This document shows, one piece after another, positions 17,864 through 26,504 of a stretch of 40,256 bases of DNA (position 1 is its first letter; each line of letters starts with the position of its first letter). Both the position numbers and the translations under genes were made by a program. Source of the stretch: Gammaproteobacteria bacterium UBA7376. GTDB taxonomy: Bacteria > Pseudomonadota > Gammaproteobacteria > Pseudomonadales > Azotimanducaceae. The stretch lies in assembly GCA_002470275.1 (NCBI GenBank), contig DKNY01000016.1:1-40256 (forward strand), in the 5' to 3' direction. The notes under the pieces are model-generated. The model was not told where the DNA came from, made no database searches, and saw nothing but the letters and a program-made list of their open reading frames with translations.

Positions 17864-19546
17864 TTAGTTTGGCCAATAGATATATTCATCACCCTCTACA
17901 TAGGGCTGATCCCCAACCTTATCCACGCGGATTGGGGCATTGATCACGCTGGGCCAAAGCGGCTCCGCCTGCTCTGCATTATGCGCAGCCAACAGGGCTT
18001 TCAGCGCTTGGACCTTGTCCGGCCTGTCCTGAGCTAGGTTCACCTGTTCCGTTGGGTCCTGCGCCAGATGAAACAGCCAAACGCGTTCGGAGGCCGCATC
18101 CCCTGGGGCCTGGGCCGGATGCTCCGCACGAATCAGCTTCCAGCCCTGATGCCAGACCGTTTGCTGATGTCCCTCACGCCAAAAAAGGGTCTCGTGGGGT
18201 CGACCCCCCGCCTCGCCAGTCACATAGGGCAGGAGATTCACCCCGTCCAGCTTGCGGTCACCGGGGATCTCGGCCCCCGCTGCCGCTGCCAGCGTATGAA
18301 AAACATCAATGTGGTGAACGGGCTCTGCATAGCGTGTTCCCTGAGGAATACGCGCAGGCCACTTGGCCATGAAGGGTACGTGAATGCCGCCCTCAAAATG
18401 GGTCAGCTTCCATCCTCTGAAGGGCTGGTTGATGTCGGGCAAGCCAATGTAGTCGGCACCGCCATTATCGCTGGTGAATACAATCAGAGTATTGTCCGCC
18501 AGTCCCTGCGCTTCCAGGGCTGCCGTCAGCATGCCAACACCGCGGTCTAGCGCATGGGTCATGGCCGCATACACCCGCAGGTGGTGATCCTCGATGTGGC
18601 TGAAACGTGCATAGTCCTCACGTGTGGCCTGCAGCGGATTGTGGATGCCCCAATGGGCGAGATAAAGAAAAAAGGGACGATGGCCGTTGGCTTCTATGAC
18701 CTTAACCGCCTCCCGTGAAAAGTAATCGGTAAGGTAGCCTTCGGGCTGAAACAGGGGTCCTCCGTTGAACTGAGCCGCGTATCGACCCGTCGCCCACACC
18801 ATACGCTCAATGGGGTCCTTCTCTCGTTTAGCGTTAACCACATCCCGATGGGCCTCGGGCAAATAGAGGGTGCCCGCCATATAGAGAGAGTCGTCGAATC
18901 CTTGGTCTTCTGGGCGCATGCCCGGCATCCCGCCCAGATGCCACTTACCGATATGCGCGGTGTAATAGCCTCTGTCTCTGAGCACCTCGGCAATGGTGAT
19001 CTCTTCACCGGGCATCCCCAAGGCCTCGATGCCGGGCAGGGCCCTGGCTGCGGCAACGTTGATTTCCACGGGCAGGGTTGGTGGTTCCAGTTCATTCATC
19101 CACTTGAAGATAGTGGGCCCCAGTTTGAAGATGGGCGTAAATTCGAAGCCAAAGCGCGTGGAGTAGCGCCCGGTCAGCAGCGTGGCTCGGGTGGGGGCAC
19201 AGACCGCATTAGCCGCATAGCCATGACTAAAACTCACCCCCTGCTGGGCCAGGGCATCAATGCTGGGAGTCTTCAGACTGCCATCGGCAGCGCCGCCGTT
19301 GTAGAGGGAGATATCGTTGAAACCCATATCGTCGGTGAGGATGAGAATGATATTAGGCGGACGCGAGTCGGGTGCCGCTTGGCCAACGGTAGGCTCCTGA
19401 GGCCAGACTATGGGCTGATTTTCAGCAATGGGACTGAGTACCCCTCTGACAAAGGGGGTCACCTTGACCACCATTTCGATACGATACTGCCAAGCCGCGC
19501 CAGCCAACGAAATCAACGCCAGCAACATTAGGCTCCAACGCCACAT
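17864..19546 (-). CDS. Arylsulfatase-family sulfatase (Cys type)
   Basis: A 560-residue type I sulfatase that hydrolyses sulfate esters. The N-terminal helix (about residues 5-20) serves as signal or anchor, so the enzyme acts in the periplasm or outside. The metal site begins with ILILTDDMGFND (67-78). The formylglycine signature CxPxR is C116-A-P-T-R120 followed by ATLLTGR, so maturation by a formylglycine-generating enzyme or anaerobic equivalent is needed; none is in the window. IGKWHLGG and FTSDNGG are also family motifs. The substrate is unknown. No ordinary terminator was seen in the 224-base gap to the PQQ dehydrogenase, so read-through is possible. Confidence 0.9.
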   Translation of the reverse strand: MWRWSLMLLALISLAGAAWQYRIEMVVKVTPFVRGVLSPIAENQPIVWPQEPTVGQAAPDSRPPNIILILTDDMGFNDISLYNGGAADGSLKTPSIDALAQQGVSFSHGYAANAVCAPTRATLLTGRYSTRFGFEFTPIFKLGPTIFKWMNELEPPTLPVEINVAAARALPGIEALGMPGEEITIAEVLRDRGYYTAHIGKWHLGGMPGMRPEDQGFDDSLYMAGTLYLPEAHRDVVNAKREKDPIERMVWATGRYAAQFNGGPLFQPEGYLTDYFSREAVKVIEANGHRPFFLYLAHWGIHNPLQATREDYARFSHIEDHHLRVYAAMTHALDRGVGMLTAALEAQGLADNTLIVFTSDNGGADYIGLPDINQPFRGWKLTHFEGGIHVPFMAKWPARIPQGTRYAEPVHHIDVFHTLAAAAGAEIPGDRKLDGVNLLPYVTGEAGGRPHETLFWREGHQQTVWHQGWKLIRAEHPAQAPGDAASERVWLFHLAQDPTEQVNLAQDRPDKVQALKALLAAHNAEQAEPLWPSVINAPIRVDKVGDQPYVEGDEYIYWPN

Positions 19547-19662
19547 CTGATCTCTCTCCTCATTCCAGACTACCCTATCCTATCTCAAAAAGTAATGACA
19601 GCCATTAGATTGACATCCAGCACCCTGAGCGAGGCCACAAACTTGCACCCGCATCGGCACTT

Positions 19663-19695
19663 CGGTCACATTACCGACCAGAGCAATCGTGACCG
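19663..19695. promoter_or_regulatory. Inverted repeat upstream of the dgoD-like gene
   Basis: A perfect 7-bp inverted repeat, CGGTCAC at 19663-19669 and GTGACCG at 19689-19695, has a 19-base spacer. It lies 38 bases before the start codon, between the divergent sulfatase and dehydratase genes. Arm spacing of roughly 2.5 helical turns could fit a dimeric regulator. No regulator gene is in the window, so this is only a candidate operator. Confidence 0.25.
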
Positions 19696-19732
19696 TTTAC
19701 ATTCGCACCCCTAGCGGGGAACGGGAGGCCCA

Positions 19733-20881
19733 TTGAAAATTACGTCGCTAGAAACCTTCTTGGTGCCCCCTCGTTGGTTATTTCTAAAAATCGAAACCGA
19801 TGAAGGCCTGATCGGCTGGGGAGAACCGGTCATCGAGGGCCGTGCTGAAACAGTTTCCGCTGCGGTAAAAGAGCTGGCCGATTATTTGATCGGTGAAGAT
19901 CCTTTGCAGATCGAGAAGCATTGGCAGCGGCTCTACCGAGGCGGCTTTTACCGAGGCGGTCCGATCCTGATGAGTGCCCTGGCAGGCATTGATCAGGCGC
20001 TCTGAGATATCAAGGGTAAGTATCACCGGACGCCCGTCCACCAACTGTTGGGCGGCCAGGTACGCGATCGAATCCGGGTTTACGCCTGGGTCGGTGGTAA
20101 TCGACCCGGGGATATCGAAGCCTCCGCCAAGCGGGCCATAGAGGACGGTTTTAGCGCCACGAAGATGAACATTACCGAAGAGATGCAGGTGGTCGATCAG
20201 ATGCGTCAGGTGGACGCCGCCGTGGAGCGCATCGCGCGACTGCGGGATGTGGTGGGCAACAACCTGGACATCGCCGTAGACTTTCATGGCCGGGTTCATG
20301 CGCCCATGGCCAAGGTCCTGATTGAGGCCATCCAGCCCTACCGCCCCTTCTTTATCGAAGAACCCGTGCTTTCAGAGCATCTGGAGACTATGGCGGCACT
20401 TCGCCGACAGACGCATATTCCCATTGCCACCGGGGAACGCCTATTCTCACGCTACGACTTCAAACGCGTGCTCACCCTGGGCGCTGCCGACATTATTCAG
20501 CCCGACTTGTCGCACGCCGGGGGGATCAGCGAATGTAAGCGCATTGCCGATATGGCTGAATCCTGGGACGTAGCCCTGGCCCCCCACTGCCCCCTTGGGC
20601 CCATCGCTCTCGCTTCCTGCCTACAGGTGGATGCAGTCTGCCAACTTGCCTTTATTCAGGAGCAAAGCCAGGGCATTCACTACAACCGAGAGAATGACCT
20701 CACCCGCTACCTAATGAACCCGGAAGTGCTTCGCTTCGACCAGGGCTTCGTTCAGATTCCCCAGGGGCCCGGACTGGGTATTGAGATCGACGAGACTCAG
20801 GTCAGGGCGGCTGCGGCCACGGGACATCGATGGCGAAACCCCATATGGCGTCATGCCGACGGCAGTCTTGCAGAGTGGTAG
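19733..20881 (+). pseudogene. dgoD: D-galactonate dehydratase-like gene (enolase superfamily) with in-frame TGA
   Basis: The reading frame matches D-galactonate dehydratase end to end: about 382 codons starting [15 protein letters not shown] and ending in WRNPIWRHADGSLAEW. Active-site pieces are intact, including DFHGRV, FFIEEPV, GERLFSRYDFK, QPDLSHAGGI and LAPHCPLGPIAL. At codon 91 (20003-20005) the frame has TGA where the family has Trp in the segment Ala-Leu-Trp-Asp-Ile-Lys-Gly-Lys, a one-base change from TGG. The gene is therefore probably non-functional, or the base is an error. TTG 19733 follows GGGAGG. The Trp position and missing redox motif argue against selenocysteine. The hydroxyisobutyrate dehydrogenase gene follows 37 bases later. 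Related enzymes in the family dehydrate other sugar acids. Confidence 0.87.
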
Positions 20882-20918
20882 CGCCGGGTATAAGTGGAGC
20901 CAATGACGGAGGACAGAG

Positions 20919-21833
20919 ATGAGTCACCTAGCATTTATCGGCTTAGGCAATATGGGCGGCGGCATGTGCGCCAACTTGGTCAGCAGCGGACATCCTGTTC
21001 GCGCCTACGATCTTAATCCAGAGGCGGTGGATCAGGCGGTGGCCGCTGGCGCTACCCCGGCACTGGATATCGCCAGCGCGGTGGCGGGCTGTGACGTCGT
21101 GATCACCATGCTGCCGGCAGGCAAGCACGTCCACAGCGTCTATTTTGGAGACCAGGGAGTCCTCGCCCACGCGCCACGGACCGCGCTGCTCATCGATTGC
21201 TCAACCATTTCTGTAGGTGAAGCCCGAGACGCCGCTACGCGCGTCCAGGCAGCCGGCTTTGACTGCTTGGATGCCCCCGTATCCGGCGGCGTCGCTGCCG
21301 CCCAGGCCGGGACGCTAACCTTTATGGTTGGGGGCTCGGAGGCTGCCTTTGAGCGGGCCAGAGTCACCTTGGGCTCTATGGGCAAAAATATTTTCCATGC
21401 TGGCAGGTCGGGCAACGGTCAGGCCGCCAAGTGCGCGAACAATATGCTGCTTGGCATCTCCATGATTGCCACCTGCGAGGCCTTCAATCTGGCTGAAAAA
21501 CTCGGCCTGGAAAGCCAGACTTTCTTCGATATTGCATCCAAGGCCTCTGGACAGTGCTGGTCTATGACGGCCTATTGCCCGGCGCCGGGGCCGGTGCCCA
21601 GCGCACCCTCCAATCGGCAGTATGAGCCAGGCTTCGCCGTGGCCATGATGCTCAAAGACCTGAGGCTGGCGCGGGATGCCGCGGCTGCTTCCGGGGCACC
21701 CATTCCATTTGGCCTGGCGGCCCATGCCCGTTACCAGCGCCTGGCTGAAGCGGGGCTGAGCGCCAAGGATTTCTCGGTGGTCATGCAGCAGCTCGAAGGT
21801 TCAACATCACCCATTGAGGAAGACTCGGCCTAG
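20919..21833 (+). CDS. mmsB: 3-hydroxyisobutyrate dehydrogenase
   Basis: A 304-residue NAD-dependent beta-hydroxyacid dehydrogenase. The N-terminal nucleotide site is IGLGNMGGGM, the substrate motif DAPVSGGVAAAQAGTLTFM, and the catalytic Lys lies in GNGQAAKCANNML. The stretch CWSMTAYCPAPGPVP and MLKDLRLARDAA match 3-hydroxyisobutyrate dehydrogenase of valine catabolism rather than tartronate semialdehyde reductase. Beside a dgoD-like gene a sugar-acid role is conceivable but the motifs favour MmsB. GGAGGACAG precedes the ATG. No mmsA or acyl-CoA dehydrogenase lies alongside, which is unusual for a dedicated valine operon. Confidence 0.85.
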   Translation: MSHLAFIGLGNMGGGMCANLVSSGHPVRAYDLNPEAVDQAVAAGATPALDIASAVAGCDVVITMLPAGKHVHSVYFGDQGVLAHAPRTALLIDCSTISVGEARDAATRVQAAGFDCLDAPVSGGVAAAQAGTLTFMVGGSEAAFERARVTLGSMGKNIFHAGRSGNGQAAKCANNMLLGISMIATCEAFNLAEKLGLESQTFFDIASKASGQCWSMTAYCPAPGPVPSAPSNRQYEPGFAVAMMLKDLRLARDAAAASGAPIPFGLAAHARYQRLAEAGLSAKDFSVVMQQLEGSTSPIEEDSA

Positions 21834-21957
21834 TCGTTGCCAGGCCTAAGATCGCTGGCCAGCGTCTGGTTAGGCGGCGAGAGCTTGGCCCAACCATGCT
21901 AAACGCCTATGCTTATCGCCCTGGAAAAAGACCAACGATTTATCACTGGAGCGCAAC

Positions 21958-22569
21958 ATGCTGACCCTACACTTCGCCCCTAATTCCCGTGCTGGCCGCA
22001 TCCTTTGGCTGCTTGAAGAGCTCTCACTGCCCTATGAGCTGAACCAAATGGCCTTCCACCCCAGCGACCTCAAGTCTGAGGCCCACCGCGCGCGGCACCC
22101 CCTTGGGCGGGTGCCCGTCCTGGACGACGGAGAGGTCAGCCTCTATGAATCCGGCGCTATCGTGGAATACGTTCTCGCCAGACACAAAAACGGGGGCCTC
22201 AAGCCAGAGGTGAACGACCCGCTCTTCCCGGAATTTTTGCAGTGGTTCCATTACTGCGAGGGCATGGTCATGCCTCCCGTGAATACCATCGTCGTTCAGA
22301 CCCTGCTGCTGCCGCCAGATCGGCGGGATGAGACCGCGCTGGGCCAGGCCCAGCGACTGCTGACCAAGGCTCTAGGGCCGGTGAACGACGCGCTGGAGGG
22401 CCGTGAGTACCTGATCGGAGACTTTTCCGCAGCGGATATCATGCTCGGGCATGCCTGCTTTATGGCCAATCGTCTGGGATGTGTGTCCGATGACATGAGC
22501 GCCCTCAAGGCCTATGTCACTCGGGTGAGCCAGCGGCCAGCCTTTAAAATCGCCATCGAGACGCAGTAG
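21958..22569 (+). CDS. Glutathione S-transferase family protein
   Basis: A 203-residue cytosolic GST. The N-terminal thioredoxin-like domain contains NSRAGRILWLLEELSLPYEL (about residues 9-28), cis-Pro in GRVPVLDDG and the glutathione-binding YESGAIVEYV. An alpha-helical C-terminal domain contains EYLIGDFSAADIMLGH (about 149-164), the usual N-capping box. The substrate is not predictable. ATG follows GGAGC. It stands 124 bases after mmsB and converges with the methyltransferase gene, 11 bases between stops. Confidence 0.88.
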   Translation: MLTLHFAPNSRAGRILWLLEELSLPYELNQMAFHPSDLKSEAHRARHPLGRVPVLDDGEVSLYESGAIVEYVLARHKNGGLKPEVNDPLFPEFLQWFHYCEGMVMPPVNTIVVQTLLLPPDRRDETALGQAQRLLTKALGPVNDALEGREYLIGDFSAADIMLGHACFMANRLGCVSDDMSALKAYVTRVSQRPAFKIAIETQ

Positions 22570-22580
22570 CCTCCACCCCG

Positions 22581-23201
22581 TTAAGCCAGCCGCGCCTCTC
22601 CCCAGACGTTAAATCCAGCGATTTTGGGGGTCTTGGGTAGGTAGCGACTGTCCCAATGAGTCACCCTAAGCGGGCTTTGATCTAAGAGCCCGCGAATGTC
22701 TCGGTTAAGATGGCAGCCGCCGGCGATACGGCCCCAGGGGCCATCCAAACGGTCCTGCCACCGGGCTATCCCGGCATCCGGAGAGCGAGCATGTTCGGCG
22801 ATCAACACACGACCCTCCGCCCTCAGTACCCGAGCAACCTCTCTCAGGGCGCGTTCGGGCTCAGGAATGGTGCACAGGGTGTAGGTTAGAACCACGCTGT
22901 CGACTGACGCACTGGCCAAGGGTATGTCTTCAGCGCTCCCGGCTATGTACTCAAAGGCGATGTCCTGCTGGCGCATTTTCGGCTCCGCCATGGACCAGCT
23001 CTCAACGCTGGGGTCTAGCCCAATAACGTGCTCTACCTGGTCGGGATCATAATGCTGGGCATTGAGGCCGGTACCAATCCCCAGTTCAAGGACCTGACCG
23101 GCGGCCTGGGGCACCACGCGGGATCGCTGCACCGCGATGGCGGGCTGACCGCACGCGCAGTTGATTACGTGAGGTAGGATTTTTCGTTGATAAAAGGACA
23201 T
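22581..23201 (-). CDS. Class I SAM-dependent methyltransferase
   Basis: A 206-residue methyltransferase. Motif I is VLELGIGTGLNAQHY, motif II ends in VIGLDPS, and post-motif segments include SAEDIPLASASVDSVVLTYTL and LREVARVLRAEGRVLIAEH. The C-terminal part (GPWGRIAGGCHLNRDI) resembles the small METTL7/UbiE-like group; the substrate is unknown. The internal ATG at 23201 is preferred over the frame-open start at 23243, because the product then begins MSFYQRKILPHV as in relatives and AAGAG lies upstream. Confidence 0.82.
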   Translation of the reverse strand: MSFYQRKILPHVINCACGQPAIAVQRSRVVPQAAGQVLELGIGTGLNAQHYDPDQVEHVIGLDPSVESWSMAEPKMRQQDIAFEYIAGSAEDIPLASASVDSVVLTYTLCTIPEPERALREVARVLRAEGRVLIAEHARSPDAGIARWQDRLDGPWGRIAGGCHLNRDIRGLLDQSPLRVTHWDSRYLPKTPKIAGFNVWGEARLA

Positions 23202-23418
23202 ATCTGTTCTCTTGCTAAACCATAAACGCCATCGATTCCCCAATAGTCAGGGGATAACAGCCAGATATTGATTACATTCCCCAGTATATGGCAGTAAACT
23301 CATCGATAAACCAGGGGCTAATTATTCTGTCCCCCGGGTCTCAGCGGCTGCAGGGTTTTTGTCACAAAGCAGCTAACCGTTGGGGAGACCATTCGCCTAT
23401 GAAGTTACGGAGATAACT

Positions 23419-24159
23419 ATGGGAATCCAAGACTCTGCTTATGCCGACAAGACCACTGAGCAGGTACTTTACGAGCTTGAGAGAAAGACCGCTGGCAATT
23501 CTGCCAAGGCCTATGCGGCGCGTTCAGTGATCGAGGAAAATAGAGCCCTCGTTCTGCGTAACTACGCAGCGGCCTTCCTGGGCGATCGTCATCTGGCTCA
23601 ACAGAATACCGATGATCTGTTCCATTCACGGCTCGCCCTCCTGCATGCCCACAGCGAAACGACCGAACAGAACGAGCTTCTGGCGGCGGCAGCAAAACTG
23701 CAGTTTGTGGCCCATCAGAGCGAAATGAATAACGCCATTGTGAACGTCAGTCGTCGACTGGTGGAGATCAACGGTGCCCTGGAAGAGGTCAATCGCACCA
23801 TCGATAACCTGAATGTTCAGATCAACGCGTTCAACAACAGACAGCTGGCGGAAAACGAGCGAATCATAGAGAGCAAGGACGTCGATCCCGAATCAGAACT
23901 GGGCGAGTCGGGTTTTGCTCAAAAACTGCGCGAGCAGACGGAGCAGTTGCTCACCGTCGCTCGAAACTATGACGGCGAGGTCTCCACGCTGCTGGCCGGT
24001 GCAGCTGGCAACCGGAGCCGGCTGAATGAGGCTTATGAGATGTCGATGGAAAACCGCGACAACATCATCAAGAACCGAGACCGTCTGTCGGAACAACAAT
24101 TAAAGGTCCTCGATTCCATGGGTGGGGTAAATGCTCCGCTCGACGGATCGACGTTTTAG
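23419..24159 (+). CDS. Unrecognised coiled-coil protein
   Basis: A 246-residue soluble protein without signal or membrane segment that I do not recognise. It is largely helical. Heptad-rich stretches cover about residues 90-150 (RRLVEINGALEEVNRTIDNL and neighbours) and 165-235. The middle holds an acidic break (ESKDVDPESELGESG). ATG 23419 has CGGAG upstream and is preferred over the in-frame start at 23380. It precedes another unrecognised gene on the same strand; together they converge on the end of the Tad operon, so a link to pilus function is possible but not shown. Confidence 0.65.
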   Translation: MGIQDSAYADKTTEQVLYELERKTAGNSAKAYAARSVIEENRALVLRNYAAAFLGDRHLAQQNTDDLFHSRLALLHAHSETTEQNELLAAAAKLQFVAHQSEMNNAIVNVSRRLVEINGALEEVNRTIDNLNVQINAFNNRQLAENERIIESKDVDPESELGESGFAQKLREQTEQLLTVARNYDGEVSTLLAGAAGNRSRLNEAYEMSMENRDNIIKNRDRLSEQQLKVLDSMGGVNAPLDGSTF

Positions 24160-24236
24160 ACAAAGTATCGTGTGCGGTCGTGGCCCTGGAGGCCCTCCCA
24201 TGCCAGTCACAACCAACACCAAGGGTTGGAGGTCAT

Positions 24237-24692
24237 ATGCTTAAGAATCTTGGGTTCCCCGTTATCAGCGCCAGCCGATCCAAGGAGCAGCCCTATCGCA
24301 TTATTCGCCTGAATATCGTGCACGGCTTTGCCCTGGGCCGGGCCAAGAGTGAGGGGTGCAGCTGGGAAATCGAACACAATTTACTGGGCCTCAATGACAA
24401 CCGAGGAGCACTTCGCGTGATCTGGCTGTTCGAACCCAGCGACAGCGCAAAAGCCATCGTCTATGAGGCATGGCAGGCCCAGCACGGAGAGCACGCCATT
24501 GAACACTGGGCGCTAGCCGACAATTCTGAGGAACAGTCCAGCTTCTCCGCCTTTCGCCCCGAGGTGATTCCAAACTATCACGGTGATCTCTTCGACGTGT
24601 TGCAGACGCGACGCGCGACCCTCATTCACCGGGAGAGCAGCGAGGATCGGGACGATCATATTCCAGAGCCGCTGCCGCAAAACCTATACTAG
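24237..24692 (+). CDS. Unrecognised protein next to the Tad locus
   Basis: A 151-residue protein without signal peptide or clear domain. It reads as a compact alpha/beta protein (YRIIRLNIVHGFALGR, LRVIWLFEPSDS, FRPEVIPNYHGDLFDVL). ATG 24237 has a near-ideal GGAGGT five bases upstream, which decides the start over the upstream in-frame codons at 24180. It follows the coiled-coil gene by 77 bases and is probably in the same transcript. The stop codon lies inside the terminator hairpin. Function unknown. Confidence 0.65.
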   Translation: MLKNLGFPVISASRSKEQPYRIIRLNIVHGFALGRAKSEGCSWEIEHNLLGLNDNRGALRVIWLFEPSDSAKAIVYEAWQAQHGEHAIEHWALADNSEEQSSFSAFRPEVIPNYHGDLFDVLQTRRATLIHRESSEDRDDHIPEPLPQNLY

Positions 24693-24709
24693 GGGCCAAG
24701 CCCCTAGTA
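24687..24709. terminator. Hairpin between convergent transcripts
   Basis: A perfect 10-bp stem, TACTAGGGGC and GCCCCTAGTA, has a CAA loop. It sits between the plus-strand unknown gene, whose TAG stop is inside the left arm, and the minus-strand DUF4389 gene. Neither side has a strong T-run, so it may act bidirectionally but weakly. Confidence 0.55.
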
Positions 24710-24728
24710 CGCGTTCAAAAGTCGATTC

Positions 24729-25106
24729 TTACTTCGACTCTTCTTCGCTGCCTTCCGCCGCTGGCTCTGCCGAAGGCTCTTCCGCTTCGGCGCTGGACTT
24801 AAAGGGCCAGGGCTTATCGCTTGTTCTGAATAAGACGTAGTCCACGGTCTCGCCGATCACGCCCGCGAGCTTGTCGGCAAATCCCGAGAGCTTTTCATTG
24901 GGCTCGCCCTTCACCAAATAAACCAGAACCTGCAGCGCGACCAAAATCATTGCCGCCCAAACAACCTCGAAGTACAAAAAGACACAAAGAATCAGAACAT
25001 AAAGAATTCGCATCCAGTCCTTTTTTGCCATCTCGGCCATGGCCTTTTCCGCAGCAGCGGACCCCGACTTTTCAGCCTCTACCTTGTTTTCTTCGCCATC
25101 GCTCAT
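24729..25106 (-). CDS. DUF4389 domain membrane protein
   Basis: A 125-residue protein with an acidic/Ala-rich cytoplasmic N terminus, two closely spaced hydrophobic segments (about residues 33-49 and 50-65), and the DUF4389 pattern: VWAAMILVALQVLVYLVKG, then GEPNEKLSGFADKLAG and SDKPWPF. The C terminus is an acidic Ser/Glu/Ala tail. No role is established for the family. It lies 56 bases after the TadE gene on the same strand and may be the last gene of the pilus transcript or have its own promoter. Confidence 0.8.
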   Translation of the reverse strand: MSDGEENKVEAEKSGSAAAEKAMAEMAKKDWMRILYVLILCVFLYFEVVWAAMILVALQVLVYLVKGEPNEKLSGFADKLAGVIGETVDYVLFRTSDKPWPFKSSAEAEEPSAEPAAEGSEEESK

Positions 25107-25162
25107 CGTTCTACTTCCTCTTGTTTACATTAAGTTAAGTTGGCCCGGCCTCCAGGCGTTTC

Positions 25163-26047
25163 CTAGGGACAGGCCATCCGATCTCCATCACACATATAGG
25201 ACCCAAGGACCTCATTCTCATCCTCCGCGAAAGCCGGCGTTTGCATTCGCACGATGGCTTCCGAGGAAATCATAAACCCTTCTCTGCTCGCTCCGCGATT
25301 GTCGCCAACGCCCCGCCCGCTGCACAGATCATCATAGCTCGCCAAAGCCCTCTCTCCCATGGACACCTCGTTCGCATAGCCCCGGTTCAGATCCGCAAAG
25401 CGAGGGTCATTAACCGTCTCGTACATCGCATAGGAGCTACGGGCTCTTGTATTGTTTAGCTCGCTCAGGCTGCCAATAATTTTGTTCACAATGGGCACCA
25501 TCAGCTTGTAGCAATACTGCACCCGAATCTTCAGCAGGTTCGCATCCTGAATCGATACGTTGGACTTGGTGTCGCTGTCCCGGTACATCAACTGATGGTT
25601 AGGAATCACAAGCGCCCCATCCTCGTTTAGCTCGCCAAAACCCGAGGACGAAGTGGAAAACAGCGCCTCACCCGGGCTCACCCTAATGATGCGCACGTAG
25701 GCATCAACTTCCGACGTCGCGTCCCGCTTGTTGCCACCGCTGTCTACCCCCTCATTGATGTCCGCATAGACCTCCGGTCCGTCACGGCTATCCGATGCCG
25801 TGAAGAGCGGCGACAACCCTCTGACCAACCCCTTTCTAATACCGCTGTAGGTGGCGTTATTGAGGGATCCAATACGCGCTGCCTGGAAGGTGGCATAGTT
25901 GAGCGTAGTCTTAGCGGAAAAAATGAGCGCAAACTGTATCGACCCAAAGAGCAGCAAGATAAAGGACGGCAGGACGACCAAAAATTCCACCATGGCCTGC
26001 CCGGATGTAAATCCACGGGAGCGGCGAGCCTTAGCGCGGCGGAACAT
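25163..26047 (-). CDS. tadE: TadE-like pseudopilin
   Basis: A 294-residue TadE-type pilus protein. After a basic leader, the class III prepilin-type site reads TSGQAMVEF; cleavage after Gly puts Glu at +5. A hydrophobic segment (FLVVLPSFILLLFGSIQFALIF) and a larger periplasmic part follow. ATG 26047 is preferred over the in-frame ATG at 26083 because AAGG is correctly spaced before it; it overlaps the TadD-like gene by 17 bases. It would assist Flp pilus assembly. At about 290 residues it is longer than many TadE proteins. Confidence 0.82.
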   Translation of the reverse strand: MFRRAKARRSRGFTSGQAMVEFLVVLPSFILLLFGSIQFALIFSAKTTLNYATFQAARIGSLNNATYSGIRKGLVRGLSPLFTASDSRDGPEVYADINEGVDSGGNKRDATSEVDAYVRIIRVSPGEALFSTSSSGFGELNEDGALVIPNHQLMYRDSDTKSNVSIQDANLLKIRVQYCYKLMVPIVNKIIGSLSELNNTRARSSYAMYETVNDPRFADLNRGYANEVSMGERALASYDDLCSGRGVGDNRGASREGFMISSEAIVRMQTPAFAEDENEVLGSYMCDGDRMACP

Positions 26048-26504
26048 CGAAATCCTTAACCGCGCTGCCCTTGCGGCCTTCATTATAGACCTGCAAAAGT
26101 TTCAACGACATTTCAATAAGCTGCTTTTCCTCTTCAGAGGACGGCGGTACGTTTTTGATCAATCCGGCCAGGGTGCCTGAAACCGCCTCAAGCTGCAGAT
26201 AGGTCAGGTTGTACCAGGCCGCGCGGTATTCCGGGGCGGTGGCAAGAATCTGACGGTATTGGTCTATGGCAGATCGACGATCCCCAGACAAATAGGTGCA
26301 GTTCGCAATCTTGAGCAGGCTGCCCTTCTCATCGGGCACCTGGGCGATGATCTCTCGATATAGGGCCGTGGCCCGAGCGCAATCACCGGCGGCATAAGCC
26401 TGGCCGGCTTCTCGAGTCACCAGCGCAAGATCAATGGAGCGCTGCTGGGTGGTCGCACACCCCATGAGCGCACAGACCATCAGCGTCCAGCTTATCGACT
26501 TCAT
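26031..26504 (-). CDS. tadD: TadD-like TPR lipoprotein
   Basis: A 157-residue lipoprotein. The signal ends in a lipobox (CALMGC) at about residues 11-16. Tetratricopeptide-like repeats follow, such as AGQAYAAGDCARATALYREI and YLSGDRRSAIDQYRQILATA. TadD proteins are TPR lipoproteins that support secretin and pilus assembly. ATG 26504 overlaps the stop of the DUF192 gene (TGATG) and is preferred; an in-frame ATG at 26513 is also possible. Confidence 0.8.
   Translation of the reverse strand: MKSISWTLMVCALMGCATTQQRSIDLALVTREAGQAYAAGDCARATALYREIIAQVPDEKGSLLKIANCTYLSGDRRSAIDQYRQILATAPEYRAAWYNLTYLQLEAVSGTLAGLIKNVPPSSEEEKQLIEMSLKLLQVYNEGRKGSAVKDFDVPPR

Noticed and set aside
17659..17892. Minus-strand frame between sulfatase and PQQ dehydrogenase genes
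   Set aside because: It overlaps the sulfatase end and has no recognisable sequence or good ribosome binding site.
19991..20020. TGA in the dgoD-like gene as a selenocysteine codon
   Set aside because: The family has Trp here and no redox motif; a TGG-to-TGA change is simpler.
23311..23337. Imperfect hairpin (CCAGGGG / CCCCCGG) and nearby GGGGA-type words
   Set aside because: Resembles REP-like elements only loosely; no second copy was found in the window and no REP transposase is near.
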